64,000 nt of DNA, from assembly GCF_007990225.1 (NCBI RefSeq), contig NZ_BJWF01000001.1, positions 62,001 to 126,000 on the forward strand. Direction: 5' to 3'. This DNA is from Enterococcus villorum (GTDB lineage Bacteria; Bacillota; Bacilli; Lactobacillales; Enterococcaceae). Shown in pieces: positions 1 to 8,959 of this stretch. Positions within the stretch are counted from its first letter, which is position 1. Every line of letters starts with the position of its first letter. A model generated the notes under the pieces. It had not been told where the DNA came from. It was given only the letters and a program-made list of their open reading frames with translations, and made no database searches. The translations under genes were made by a program, and so were the position numbers.

Positions 1-635
1 TTTCGGGTGGAGCGCAATTTTTAGTTGCTTCGATGCTAACCACACAAGCATCTTTTGCAACCACACTTTTGATGGTATTTTTCTTAGAATTACGCTATAC
101 ATTGTTAGGTTCAAGTCTTTCAGGTTTTATGAAGAAAGAAAAGCGATTTTTCTTAGCGATATTTTCGCAATCTTTAAATGATGAAAATTACGCCGTTAAT
201 TATTTAAAATATTCAACTGATCCTACATGGAATAAGCGAAAAGCTTTATATGTGAATTGGTTTTCGATGGCTTCTTGGACAGTTAGTAATATGATCGGGA
301 ACATCTTTGGATCAGTGATCCACGTAGATGCTGATCTTGTTCACTTTGCACTGACTGCCATGTTTATTTTTATGTTTGTCATGCAAATGAAGAATGTTTT
401 ACTGATTTTTACAGGAATTTTTTCTGGAGCATTAGGGGTAGTGTTCATGGTTTTATTCCAAAATACACTGGGGTTGATCGCAGCTACAGTGATCGCTTCA
501 TTGGCAGGTTTCGCCTTAGAAAAAGCCTTCAAAAAAGAGAAAGCAAAAAAACTGAAACGCCTAAAAAATCGTGGCAAACATGTCAACGAACCATTATTCA
601 ACTTCCCAGAACAGGAGAGCCAACAAAATGACTAA
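1..635 (+). CDS. azlC: AzlC family branched-chain amino acid exporter subunit, 5' end outside the window
   Basis: The frame is already open at base 3, before the first ATG at 33, so the gene starts upstream of the window and only its C-terminal ~210 residues are seen. The visible protein is a hydrophobic permease with membrane segments and a basic cytoplasmic tail (about the last 35 residues). AzlC works with the small AzlD protein to export branched-chain amino acids and their analogues across the cell membrane. The stop codon overlaps the azlD start by eight bases, which indicates translational coupling and supports the pairing. The family call rests on the sequence pattern together with the AzlD neighbour. 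Confidence 0.88.
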   Translation, partial: SGGAQFLVASMLTTQASFATTLLMVFFLELRYTLLGSSLSGFMKKEKRFFLAIFSQSLNDENYAVNYLKYSTDPTWNKRKALYVNWFSMASWTVSNMIGNIFGSVIHVDADLVHFALTAMFIFMFVMQMKNVLLIFTGIFSGALGVVFMVLFQNTLGLIAATVIASLAGFALEKAFKKEKAKKLKRLKNRGKHVNEPLFNFPEQESQQND

Positions 636-945
636 AACTTATTTATTGCTTTTAGTACTTAGTTTGTTTGTCGTAGCTTACGTACCAAGATTATTCCCAA
701 TGCTGTATTTCACTCATCGAAAAGTACCTTCATGGTTTAGTGAATGGATGAAATACGTGCCGGTTGCTTTATTTGCGGCATTGGCTTTTAAAGATGTGTT
801 TATTACTCATGAGCAGCTAGACATTGCCTGGAACGCCAAAATTTTAGCAATGATACTCGTTGCGCTAGTTGCTTATAAATCGCGTTCCATGGCATTGTCT
901 GTTATTACAGGACTTGCTTCTGTTTTTTTACTGTCTATGCTCTAA
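628..945 (+). CDS. azlD: AzlD family branched-chain amino acid transport subunit
   Basis: This is a 105-residue hydrophobic protein with about four membrane segments, the normal size for AzlD. I chose the ATG at 628 because GGAGAG lies just upstream and the product then begins MTKTYLLLL, a normal AzlD N-terminus; the frame stays open further upstream, but that part is coded within azlC. The ATG sits inside the last codons of azlC (ATGACTAA). It is predicted to form the AzlCD exporter in the cell membrane. A terminator follows directly. Confidence 0.88.
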   Translation: MTKTYLLLLVLSLFVVAYVPRLFPMLYFTHRKVPSWFSEWMKYVPVALFAALAFKDVFITHEQLDIAWNAKILAMILVALVAYKSRSMALSVITGLASVFLLSML

Positions 946-950
946 AATTT

Positions 951-984
951 GGCCTTCTCTCTTCAATAGAGAGCGGCTTTTTTT
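951..984 (+). terminator. Rho-independent terminator after azlCD
   Basis: A GC-containing stem of CTCTCT and AGAGAG, flanked by GGCC and CGGC, is followed by a run of seven T. It lies six bases after the azlD stop codon. Confidence 0.8.
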
Positions 985-1011
985 ATGTATTTTTAAAATT
1001 TGATAGAAGTT

Positions 1012-1039
1012 TTGTCCTTCTTTATTTTTTTGCTATAAT
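1012..1039 (+). promoter_or_regulatory. Sigma-A-type promoter for the flippase gene
   Basis: TTGTCC and TATAAT are separated by 16 bases. The next gene starts 43 bases after the -10 box, with GAGGAAG before its ATG. Confidence 0.6.
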
Positions 1040-1082
1040 GAGAAAGTATTGATTTTACTAAAGGATAGTTGAGGAAGATTTA

Positions 1083-2681
1083 ATGAATAAAAAATTGATG
1101 CAAGGAACGTTTTGGTTAACTTTTGCCAATTTACTTTGTAAAGTATTAGGAGTTATTTACTTGATCCCATGGTTAAGCATGATGGGGAATAATCAAGAAG
1201 GCATGCTTGCAACAACTTTATATAATGTTGGCTACTTGCCATATGGATTGTTTTTGATGTTAGGAACAGTTGGATTTCCGAATGCGATTGCTAAAAAGGT
1301 CGCAGTAGCAACCGAAGAAAATGACGAAGTTGCTTGCCGAGTCATTTTTCGTAGTACCATTAACATTATGTTCGTCATTGGGATCGTTTCGGCAATATTG
1401 ATGTATCTTTTTGCACCGTTATTAGCGGGGATTAGTCCAATTGCTAATGTGAATAATGGTATTTTAGCGATTCGTAGTTTGTGTCCATCGTTGGTTGCGA
1501 TTCCTGTTTTAAGCGCTATGAGAGGATACTTCCAAGGAAAAAACAATCTGCGTCCTTACGGTACATCATTGATTATCGAACAAGTCGTTCGCGTATTAGT
1601 CATTTTAGCAGGTACTTTTTATTTAAGAGTATTAACAGATGGAACGATTTTACAGGCTGTGTTAATTAGTACAGTGGCTTCATTCTTTGGTGGATTGGCA
1701 GCCATTATCCATATGTACATTGTAGGCTATAAAAATGATTACTTTAAATTACCTGATTTCTTGATTTCTAGTCGCTACTTCCAAAAAGAGAATCGAACGG
1801 CTTCTATATCCATTATCCGTGAAACGTTACCTTTTATCTTTGTTGGCTCAGTTATCACTATCGTACAAATGATTGACCAAGTAACAATGAAACCACTTTT
1901 GCATTTTTTCAGACCAGCAATTACCAATCAGCAATTGGAATTTCTATTCAGTCGTGCTTCTGTCAATCCTAATAAATTGACTTTAATCTTGATTTCGATG
2001 GTCGGCACAGTAGCGATCAGTAGTTTACCTTTATTAAGTACCTTAAAGAAAAAAGATCGTCTGCAAATTGAAAAAACGGTAGGAGATAGCTTTTCGATCG
2101 CTGTATTGATTTTACTCCCTTCATTAGCTGGGATGTCATTATTAGCGGGGCCTTTATATACTTTGTTTTTCGGCTATGATCCTGATAGTGTTGGTTATTT
2201 CCAATTGGCGTTATTGGCTTCTTTATTCTTTTCACTATTTACCATTCTTTCAACGATGCTCCAATCACTCAATCACCATCGGTTTGCTATTCGTTTAACT
2301 GTTGAAGCGATTGTCCTAAAAATCATCTTTCAAGTGATTGGGTTAGCACTTTTTGGTGGCTATGGCATGAGTTTTTCAAACACAGTAGCTTTTGCGATCG
2401 TATTTATCAGAGGCTATTATTATATGTGTAAAGAATACCGAATTGCACCATTAGCTAGAATAAAATTTTTCTTTCTTAAAACGTTTCGTTCGACCTTATT
2501 CATGTTAGTGATTTGTTCGCTTGTCTTTATCCTATTAAACATCCGATTTACGATGACTTCAAAAGCCCATTCTGTTGTTTATTGTATCGTCATTGGTGGT
2601 GTCGGTGGACTGACTTTTCTTTTTGCTCAATTTGGTAGTGCGGGTATTCAATTGCTTAAAAAATTCCAACATAGACAGTAA
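1083..2681 (+). CDS. MurJ/YtgP-like polysaccharide or lipid II flippase (MOP superfamily)
   Basis: The 532-residue product is strongly hydrophobic, with about fourteen predicted membrane segments from residue 10 to the C-terminus and a short basic tail. Its opening (QGTFWLTFANLLCKVLG) and overall layout match the YtgP/SpoVB polysaccharide-transport branch of the MOP superfamily. Members flip undecaprenyl-linked sugars, and the YtgP branch is a lipid II flippase in several Firmicutes. It stands alone behind its own promoter. The precise substrate, lipid II or another lipid-linked glycan, is inferred and cannot be settled here. Confidence 0.82.
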   Translation: MNKKLMQGTFWLTFANLLCKVLGVIYLIPWLSMMGNNQEGMLATTLYNVGYLPYGLFLMLGTVGFPNAIAKKVAVATEENDEVACRVIFRSTINIMFVIGIVSAILMYLFAPLLAGISPIANVNNGILAIRSLCPSLVAIPVLSAMRGYFQGKNNLRPYGTSLIIEQVVRVLVILAGTFYLRVLTDGTILQAVLISTVASFFGGLAAIIHMYIVGYKNDYFKLPDFLISSRYFQKENRTASISIIRETLPFIFVGSVITIVQMIDQVTMKPLLHFFRPAITNQQLEFLFSRASVNPNKLTLILISMVGTVAISSLPLLSTLKKKDRLQIEKTVGDSFSIAVLILLPSLAGMSLLAGPLYTLFFGYDPDSVGYFQLALLASLFFSLFTILSTMLQSLNHHRFAIRLTVEAIVLKIIFQVIGLALFGGYGMSFSNTVAFAIVFIRGYYYMCKEYRIAPLARIKFFFLKTFRSTLFMLVICSLVFILLNIRFTMTSKAHSVVYCIVIGGVGGLTFLFAQFGSAGIQLLKKFQHRQ

Positions 2682-2737
2682 GACAACAAAGTGTCGAGCA
2701 ATGAGCACGAGCAAAAAAGCTAAATTAAAATGAACAT

Positions 2738-2776
2738 AAAGTGAGAGAAACCTTGATATTTGTTTCTCTCACTTTT
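2738..2776 (+). terminator. Terminator-like hairpin between flippase and degV
   Basis: A 14-bp inverted repeat (AAAGTGAGAGAAAC and its complement) encloses a short loop and ends in TTTT. Confidence 0.75.
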
Positions 2777-2859
2777 GGATTGAGAGGTTCAAATGTAACG
2801 TCTCTTATGATATAGTTAAATGGACTGGTAAAATTCTTTGAAATGAGGAAATTAAATAA

Positions 2860-3708
2860 ATGAAACTTGCAGTAGTTACTGACAGTACGGCTTACTTGCC
2901 TGAACGAATCAAGAATCATCCTGACTTATTCGTCATTCCCATTCCTGTCATTTTAGATGGAAAAATTTATAACGAAGGAATCGATATTGAAGCAGATGAA
3001 TATTATGGCCTTCTTAAAAAAAGCAAAGACTTTCCGACAACTTCTCAACCTGCAGTTGGAGAAGTATTAGCATTATATGAAGAACTAAAAAACAAAGGGT
3101 ATGATACCATTTTGAGTATCCATTTATCATCTGGAATCTCTGGATTTGTGAATACATTGCATGCGATGAAAGATGATGTAGCTGGTGTAAAAATTGTTCC
3201 TTACGATTCAAAAATCACTAGTATGCCAATGGGACATATGGTAGAAGCCACATTGGATCTAAACAAAAAAGGGCACTCTTTAGAAGAGATTGTGGCTCAT
3301 ATCGACCGCATCCGTGATAATACTTATGCTTATTTAATCGTTGATGATTTAAATAACCTCGTTCGTGGAGGGCGCTTGACCAATGGTGCTGCCTTAATCG
3401 GTGGCTTACTTAAAATAAAACCCATTTTAACTTTTTTAGAAGGAAAAATTGTTTTATTTGAAAAAATCCGTTCTAGCAAAAAAGCTTTTGCTAGAGCGGA
3501 GAAAGTGATTGGCATGAGAAATGATGAGATTATGCCACCAGTAAAATTGTACGTTATCCATGCAAATAATTTAGAAGTAGCCGAAGAAGAAAGAGAAAAA
3601 TTACAAAAACAATACCCAAATGCTGAGATTGAAATTGGCCATTTTGGTCCAGTTATAGGTAGCCATTTGGGAGAAAAAGCGATTGGACTGGCTATTTCAG
3701 CACAATAA
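2860..3708 (+). CDS. DegV family fatty-acid-binding protein
   Basis: The 282-residue protein has the DegV fold signature: an N-terminal AVVTDSTAYLP stretch, LSSGISGF near residue 90, and a central VRGGRLTNGAALIGGLLKIKP segment that contacts the bound lipid. Family members are cytoplasmic fatty-acid-binding proteins that hand acyl chains to FakA-type fatty acid kinases (FakB role). No fakA is visible here, so which kinase it serves is unknown. The length is normal, and an AGGAAATT ribosome site precedes the ATG. Confidence 0.9.
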   Translation: MKLAVVTDSTAYLPERIKNHPDLFVIPIPVILDGKIYNEGIDIEADEYYGLLKKSKDFPTTSQPAVGEVLALYEELKNKGYDTILSIHLSSGISGFVNTLHAMKDDVAGVKIVPYDSKITSMPMGHMVEATLDLNKKGHSLEEIVAHIDRIRDNTYAYLIVDDLNNLVRGGRLTNGAALIGGLLKIKPILTFLEGKIVLFEKIRSSKKAFARAEKVIGMRNDEIMPPVKLYVIHANNLEVAEEEREKLQKQYPNAEIEIGHFGPVIGSHLGEKAIGLAISAQ

Positions 3709-3724
3709 TTCATTTTGATATGTA

Positions 3725-3770
3725 CAACATCGTAAGCGAATCTAGAATTTGTTTGCGATGTTTTTTTGCT
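3725..3770 (+). terminator. Terminator after degV
   Basis: ACATCG and CGATGT arms, with further imperfect pairing inside, are followed by seven T. Confidence 0.7.
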
Positions 3771-3794
3771 TTTTTTATTTATAAGACGTATAAT
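3766..3794 (+). promoter_or_regulatory. Promoter of the MoxR/VWA operon
   Basis: TTGCTT and TATAAT are spaced exactly 17 bases apart. The predicted start near 3801 places the inverted repeat at 3808-3844 within the first ~45 bases of the transcript. Confidence 0.6.
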
Positions 3795-3807
3795 CTCTAT
3801 AAAAGTT

Positions 3808-3844
3808 TAGTAAACTAGTAATTTAGTAATTTACTAGTTTACTA
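3808..3844. promoter_or_regulatory. Perfect 14-bp inverted repeat in the operon leader
   Basis: TAGTAAACTAGTAA at 3808-3821 is repeated as its exact reverse complement at 3831-3844 with a 9-base spacer. It ends directly against the GGAGGAAGG ribosome site. It could be a repressor operator downstream of the promoter, or an RNA hairpin that affects translation of the first gene. Confidence 0.7.
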
Positions 3845-3865
3845 ATGGAGGAAGGATCGATAGTA

Positions 3866-4345
3866 ATGGAAATCCCAACAAATTTAAAACATAAACCTGT
3901 GATTGTTGTAGAAGATTATGATAAAGTTGACGGAAGAAACGCACTTCATACGGATGCAAAGGGACTCTCATTGGGATTGGCTCAATGGAATGATCGTGGG
4001 AAAGTAGACATTTCTGGAAAAGTATGGCGTCACACTGGAGAAAAATGGTCACGTCAATCGGAAGAATTACCAATTACACGTATCTTAGATTTAGCTATAC
4101 TTGCTGCACAAGGAAGCCTCTATTTCCAAGATGCTTATCGCTATGAAAAATTTTATGATCCAGAAAACCCAGTTGTAGACATTATTGGATTGCAGGGAAA
4201 TCGTATGACCGTAGAAGTTGATACAAAAAATCCAAAGATCGATGAAGACATTATTCTTTATTATGACACTTTACAAAAAGATGGTGAATTAATCGGAGAA
4301 CGTTTTCGTATATTGAAGCGTTTATTGGATGACTTAGGTTATTAA
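3866..4345 (+). CDS. Conserved protein of unknown function (DUF6530-like)
   Basis: This is a 159-residue soluble protein, rich in charged and aromatic residues, with no signal peptide or membrane segment. I start it at 3866 because GGAGGAAGG lies 8-16 bases upstream; the in-frame ATG at 3845 overlaps that site and would add seven unlikely residues. It resembles the DUF6530 group, whose function is not known; that family name is from memory and is tentative. The AAA/VWA gene follows 19 bases later in the same operon, so it may be a partner or substrate of that chaperone-type protein (inference). Confidence 0.75.
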   Translation: MEIPTNLKHKPVIVVEDYDKVDGRNALHTDAKGLSLGLAQWNDRGKVDISGKVWRHTGEKWSRQSEELPITRILDLAILAAQGSLYFQDAYRYEKFYDPENPVVDIIGLQGNRMTVEVDTKNPKIDEDIILYYDTLQKDGELIGERFRILKRLLDDLGY

Positions 4346-4364
4346 GATAAAGGAGTACGACACG

Positions 4365-6608
4365 ATGAAAAATTTTTCACTGACTAAGGGTCGACAATTT
4401 TCAAGTGTTGAAAAACAAATGATCTGGCAAAAGCCCGCTAGCCATCGAACAAGTAAAGAAGAATTGAGAATTGCAACGGAGATCTATGAAAATTGGCAAG
4501 ATCCTGAAATGAAAATTAGCAACGTATTGCTGGAAGGAGATGCCGGTTCTGGTAAAACACAACTGGCTAAAGCACTCTCTTCAGATTTACAGCTTCCTTA
4601 TACTAAAGTGACCTGTTTTGCTGACATGGATAAATCTGATGTATTTGGTGCATTGTTGCCAATTGTTGAATCTGACAGCGACGATGATCAAGAATTGATT
4701 GAAGCCATCAAACAAACAGATACACTTGAGGCTGTTTTGCAGTTAATCAAAACCCATTATAACCTCAGTGAAGAACTGGCTAAGAGAAAACTAGCCGATT
4801 TTATTCAACGGATGGAATCATCAGAAAAGAATATCATTCGCTATAAATATTATCCTTCTGAAATCGTTCGTGCGATCGAAAAGGGCTATTTATTAGAAAT
4901 CCAAGAACCTACTGTTATTCGTGATGCTTCTGTTTTAGTGGCATTAAACTCTGCATTAGAACCAAATGGACTTTTAAATTTACCAACTGGTGTCGTTTTG
5001 CGTCATCCAGACTGCATTGTCATCATTACGACAAACCGAAATTATGAAGGGAATCGTCCATTAAATGAATCCCTCAGAGATCGCATGCAACACGCTGAAA
5101 AAATGGATTTACCTACACTGGAAGTAATGGTTGAACGAGCGCTAGGGAAGACAAATATCCAGCAACCTGATTTGCTATTGAAATTAGCTGAAATCATTCG
5201 TTTATTGGATGATACAGCCAAAGCAAATGCGATTAAAGGAGTTGCTGGAATGCGTTCTTATTTCTATTGGGCAAATACTTGGAAACAAGGGCAAGATTTA
5301 TTAGAATCTATTTATCCAAAAGTACTTTATAAATTGACTACAGATCAAGAGGAATTAACTATTTTGACACAAGCGTTAGCGGATAGTGGCCTTTTAGAGG
5401 AACTAAGAGAATTGTTACGCATCATCAAATGGGGACATCCATCAGATCAAAAAAAGAGGATTCAGGGAAGGATTCTTAGTGAAGCCCAAGCTCAAGAAAG
5501 AAATATTGATCAAGTTGCTGATGAAACTTTTTCATTAATGGAAAAAGAAAAGACTGAAACAAAAGAAGTGGGGCATGAAGAAGATTTTGATGAAACACTT
5601 GAAAATAAAGAAACAGATGCCCATTCATTTCCTTTAGAAGAAACACGCAGTCAAGATGTGGAAGGAAAAAGTTCAGAGAGTCAGAAACAAGCAGAAGATG
5701 ATTCTGGTACTATGTCTGCTTCTGACATGGAAGCTTATGACAAAGAAATCAAACGTGAGCTTAATAAAGAAGCCCGTCAAGCGATGAAAGGAACCATGCA
5801 TGAAAAAGAAGGGTTGATTGTCCATCGCCCAAAATTTGATCCACAAGATCAAGAAGCGAAGCAATTAAGAAAACAAATGTCGCCAATTATTGAATCGCTA
5901 AGTCGGCAAATTATCGACTTGCTAGAAAACGACGAATCAACAACTTATCAAAAAGGAAAGTATGAGGGACAACGTTTCAATGCAAGTAGGATCGCCTATA
6001 ACGACTTACGTAATTTTGATAAGAAAAATCCACCCCATGAACAGCCTTCATTATCGGTTGCTTTACGTATTGATGAGTCAGGGTCGATGATTCGCGATGG
6101 ACGAATAGAAGCCGCAAAACAAGCAGCCATTGCACTAGCCGAATTTGCGAAACGTGTCAAAATCCCTTTAATGATTTATGGTGACACCGCAGATGTTTCT
6201 GTTCGTGAGAAGACTTCAATTTTTTCTTATAAAGAATTTGCTGATGATTTTAGTTGGTTAGATGAAAAATTAGTTACCATGAAACCTCGGCAAAATAATC
6301 GAGATGGCGCCACGCTGAGACTCATGGCAAATAAGTTAAGCCGAGAAGCCGCTACGACTAAACTGTTAGTATCGATTAGTGATGGGCAACCAAAAGCTCT
6401 GCCAGATTATACGGGTAAAAAAGCAAAAGAAGATATACAATCTGTTTTAGCTGAATATGATCGTCAAGAAATCATTTTTATCTCTGCCGCTATCGGACAA
6501 GATAAGAAAGAAATAAAAGATATTTATGGAGAAAATCGATTCCTCGATATCAGTAATATCAACGAATTACCTAAACAATTAATTCAATTGATTTCTCGCT
6601 ATTTGTAG
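4365..6608 (+). CDS. MoxR-type AAA ATPase fused to a VWA domain
   Basis: The 747-residue protein joins two parts usually encoded by separate genes. Residues ~25-350 form a MoxR/NorQ-type AAA+ ATPase with Walker A GDAGSGKT (58-65). An acidic, low-complexity linker follows (~390-460). The C-terminal ~190 residues form a von Willebrand A domain with the metal-site motif DESGS near residue 570. MoxR-VWA pairs act as chaperones that insert cofactors or remodel complexes. The target is unknown; the preceding small protein is the only operon partner. An AAGGAG ribosome site precedes the ATG. Confidence 0.87.
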   Translation: MKNFSLTKGRQFSSVEKQMIWQKPASHRTSKEELRIATEIYENWQDPEMKISNVLLEGDAGSGKTQLAKALSSDLQLPYTKVTCFADMDKSDVFGALLPIVESDSDDDQELIEAIKQTDTLEAVLQLIKTHYNLSEELAKRKLADFIQRMESSEKNIIRYKYYPSEIVRAIEKGYLLEIQEPTVIRDASVLVALNSALEPNGLLNLPTGVVLRHPDCIVIITTNRNYEGNRPLNESLRDRMQHAEKMDLPTLEVMVERALGKTNIQQPDLLLKLAEIIRLLDDTAKANAIKGVAGMRSYFYWANTWKQGQDLLESIYPKVLYKLTTDQEELTILTQALADSGLLEELRELLRIIKWGHPSDQKKRIQGRILSEAQAQERNIDQVADETFSLMEKEKTETKEVGHEEDFDETLENKETDAHSFPLEETRSQDVEGKSSESQKQAEDDSGTMSASDMEAYDKEIKRELNKEARQAMKGTMHEKEGLIVHRPKFDPQDQEAKQLRKQMSPIIESLSRQIIDLLENDESTTYQKGKYEGQRFNASRIAYNDLRNFDKKNPPHEQPSLSVALRIDESGSMIRDGRIEAAKQAAIALAEFAKRVKIPLMIYGDTADVSVREKTSIFSYKEFADDFSWLDEKLVTMKPRQNNRDGATLRLMANKLSREAATTKLLVSISDGQPKALPDYTGKKAKEDIQSVLAEYDRQEIIFISAAIGQDKKEIKDIYGENRFLDISNINELPKQLIQLISRYL

Positions 6609-6640
6609 TTTTGACCAATGATAAATGATAGACGTTTTGT

Positions 6641-6677
6641 AAGCTCACACATAAAAAAATTTTTTATGTGTGAGCTT
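6641..6677. terminator. Bidirectional hairpin after the MoxR/VWA operon
   Basis: An 18-bp perfect inverted repeat (AAGCTCACACATAAAAAA and its complement) has a single central A, so the loop forms from the A/T part of the stem. The arm's own T run could serve as the terminator tract. It is the main feature in the ~340-bp gap before the glucosidase. Confidence 0.6.
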
Positions 6678-6873
6678 ATTGTCATAGATAAAATGCTGTA
6701 GACACTCTTAGTAAAGAAGTCCTTAATTCATTGAAGTAAAAAGATTTTTCTATGTATATTTTCCCATATGTTAGTTGAAAATAAAAAAACAGGGGAGATG
6801 TAAATCTATTTCAAAACTTTAAAACAAAACAAACGGTGTCAATAACCAGACTTTTCACAAGCACTTTATATAT

Positions 6874-6887
6874 TGTTACCGCTAACA
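6874..6887 (+). promoter_or_regulatory. cre-like site (CcpA box)
   Basis: TGTTACCGCTAACA matches the cre consensus TGWAANCGNTNWCA at 13 of 14 positions. It lies 64 bases before the glucosidase start and just upstream of a TATAAT at 6913-6918, where carbon-catabolite control of a sugar gene would be expected. Confidence 0.65.
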
Positions 6888-6950
6888 AGGACACGAAATG
6901 AGGGGATTGTTTTATAATAAAGGAAAAAGTATGGGAGGAATGAACACACA

Positions 6951-8588
6951 ATGACTCAAGCAAAAGCATGGTGGAAAGAAGCTATAGGGTATCAGGTTTA
7001 TCCAGCCAGTTTTATGGATAGTGACGGAGATGGCATTGGTGATATCAATGGGATACGTGAAAAACTCCCTTATTTAAAATCTTTAGGGATCGACTTTATT
7101 TGGATTAACCCAATTTATTCTTCTCCTTTTATTGATAACGGTTACGATATTAGTGATTATCAAGGCATACATGAAAAATTTGGTACAATGGAAGACTTTG
7201 ATCTGCTGCTTGAAGAAGCGCACCAACAAGGTATAAAAATCATTATGGATCTTGTGATTAATCACAGTTCTGATCAACATGAATGGTTTATCGAGTCAAA
7301 AAAATCATTGGATAGTCCTTATCGTGACTATTATATATGGGTAGACGGCACACCAGAACATGCACCAAATGATTGGCAATCAATTTTTGGCGGATCGGCT
7401 TGGGAATATGACGAAAAAACAAAGCAATATTATCTTCATATATTTGCCAAAGAACAACCAGATTTAAACTGGGAAAATGAAAAACTAAAAAATGAGCTTT
7501 TTTCTATGATTCGTTGGTGGTTAGATAAAGGAATTGATGGATTTCGTTTAGATGCAATCTCTCATGTAAAAAAAGATGCATACTCTGTAAAAGCGACTGA
7601 AAATCCATTTTCGCCGTTTCAAAATGTTTCAGGAATTGAAGAACACTTAAATGAATTAAAAAATGTTTTTAACAATTATGACATCCTGACAGTAGGAGAA
7701 GCAAGTGGTGTTACAGCAGAAGAAGGTCCTGAATGGGTAGGAAAAGACGGTTATTTTGATATGATTTTTGAATTTGATCATCTTTCCATTTGGAAACAAG
7801 AAAAAGAAGGAGAACTTGATGTCTTAAAATTAAAAAAAGCATTAAGTGCATGGCAAACAGCGTTAGATGGTAAAGGTTGGAATGCTTTATATATGGAAAA
7901 CCATGATGTTCCACGTTTGGTTTCTGTTTTTGGAAATACAAATAAATACTGGCAAGTTTCAGCAAAAGCTATTGCGATGCTGTATTTTTTCTTACAAGGC
8001 ACACCATTTATTTATCAGGGGCAAGAAATCGGGATGACTAATATGCCATTTACGTCCATTGAACAAATTGATGCGGTGGATTCAAAACGACTTTATAAAC
8101 AATTGTTGAAAGAGGGGAAAAACAAAGAGGAAGCCTTAGATATTGTTGCAGATACGACTCGTGACAACAGTCGCACACCAATGCAATGGAGTTCTAATCA
8201 ATTTGCAGGTTTTTCTTCCAAGCAACCTTGGTTAGTTGTTAATCCAAACTATCAGTCAATCAATGTAGCCCAGCAAGAAAAACAACCAGATTCCATTCTC
8301 ACTTTTTATAAAAAAATGATTCATCTTCGTCGAACGAATGAAGGACTGATTTATGGTTCTTTTAAAGAATATCTCACAGAACACACACAAGTATATATCT
8401 ATGAACGTGCACTTGATAACAATCGTTACCTCGTAATGGTTAATCTTACCAAGGAAAAAGCTTCTTATTCTTTACCAGATGAAGTTGAAGCAAACTGGCA
8501 ATTGCTTTTGACCAATCAAGGAAATCGTCCATTTGAAAAAAAAGGAACACTTCAACCTTATGAAGCACAATTGTTTAAAAAAATATAG
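6951..8588 (+). CDS. GH13 alpha-glucosidase (oligo-1,6-glucosidase type)
   Basis: The 545-residue cytoplasmic enzyme has all GH13 landmarks: a DSDGDGIGD calcium loop (23-31), DLVINH (100-105), the nucleophile Asp201 in GFRLDAIS, the acid Glu250 in TVGEAS, and Asp319 in NHD. Length and layout fit subfamily 31, intracellular enzymes that release glucose from short alpha-glucans. The residue after the nucleophile is Ala; in related enzymes Val there favours alpha-1,6 bonds and Thr alpha-1,4, so linkage preference is uncertain. The gene stands alone, with a cre-like site upstream suggesting glucose repression. Confidence 0.9.
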   Translation: MTQAKAWWKEAIGYQVYPASFMDSDGDGIGDINGIREKLPYLKSLGIDFIWINPIYSSPFIDNGYDISDYQGIHEKFGTMEDFDLLLEEAHQQGIKIIMDLVINHSSDQHEWFIESKKSLDSPYRDYYIWVDGTPEHAPNDWQSIFGGSAWEYDEKTKQYYLHIFAKEQPDLNWENEKLKNELFSMIRWWLDKGIDGFRLDAISHVKKDAYSVKATENPFSPFQNVSGIEEHLNELKNVFNNYDILTVGEASGVTAEEGPEWVGKDGYFDMIFEFDHLSIWKQEKEGELDVLKLKKALSAWQTALDGKGWNALYMENHDVPRLVSVFGNTNKYWQVSAKAIAMLYFFLQGTPFIYQGQEIGMTNMPFTSIEQIDAVDSKRLYKQLLKEGKNKEEALDIVADTTRDNSRTPMQWSSNQFAGFSSKQPWLVVNPNYQSINVAQQEKQPDSILTFYKKMIHLRRTNEGLIYGSFKEYLTEHTQVYIYERALDNNRYLVMVNLTKEKASYSLPDEVEANWQLLLTNQGNRPFEKKGTLQPYEAQLFKKI

Positions 8589-8679
8589 AGTTGACACAAA
8601 AAATGGAAACGCAATAAACATGCGGGGTTCAAAAGTAAAGAATACTTTCGAAAACAAATAAATAGTGTTCAAATTACGA

Positions 8680-8738
8680 CAATAAGCCCTAACAGAGGAA
8701 AAACATGGGGAGCTGTTTTTCTCTGTTAGGGCTTATTG
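8680..8738. repeat. Hairpin repeat, copy A
   Basis: An 18-bp perfect inverted repeat starting CAATAAGCCCTAACAGAG encloses a 23-bp loop. A near-identical copy in reverse orientation lies at 17969-18027. It may double as a terminator after the glucosidase gene. Confidence 0.85.
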
Positions 8739-8958
8739 CTTGATGCAGAACAGCCTGTTCACGACCTCTTTCCTTAAACGGTGTTCACAGCATTGCTTCT
8801 GCGGAATTAAGTCCAAAAATGCAAAAATATGAAGAGCTATTTTCACATTTTCATTCTTAATTCTTGAAGCAGACCATGCTGTTCACAACCTCTTCTTAAA
8901 CGGTGTTCAAGTAGCATCTCTTATTTGCTCGGAGCTGACCGCTACTTTCACGACCTCT
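8739..8958. repeat. Intergenic repeat block with GTTCAC(A/G)ACCTCTT units
   Basis: Two diverged units, ~8739-8802 and ~8871-8933, share the order GAAGCAGA-like, CTGTTCACGACCTCTT, CTTAAACGGTGTTCA. A third partial unit (CTTTCACGACCTCTTT) abuts the next gene's stop codon. Parts of the same unit, reversed, flank the second hairpin copy at 17936-18076. No gene is seen in this stretch. Confidence 0.7.
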
Positions 8959-8959
8959 T

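Noticed and set aside
3845-3865. Upstream ATG as start of the DUF6530-like gene
   Set aside because: That ATG abuts the inverted repeat and overlaps the GGAGG site that serves the ATG at 3866.
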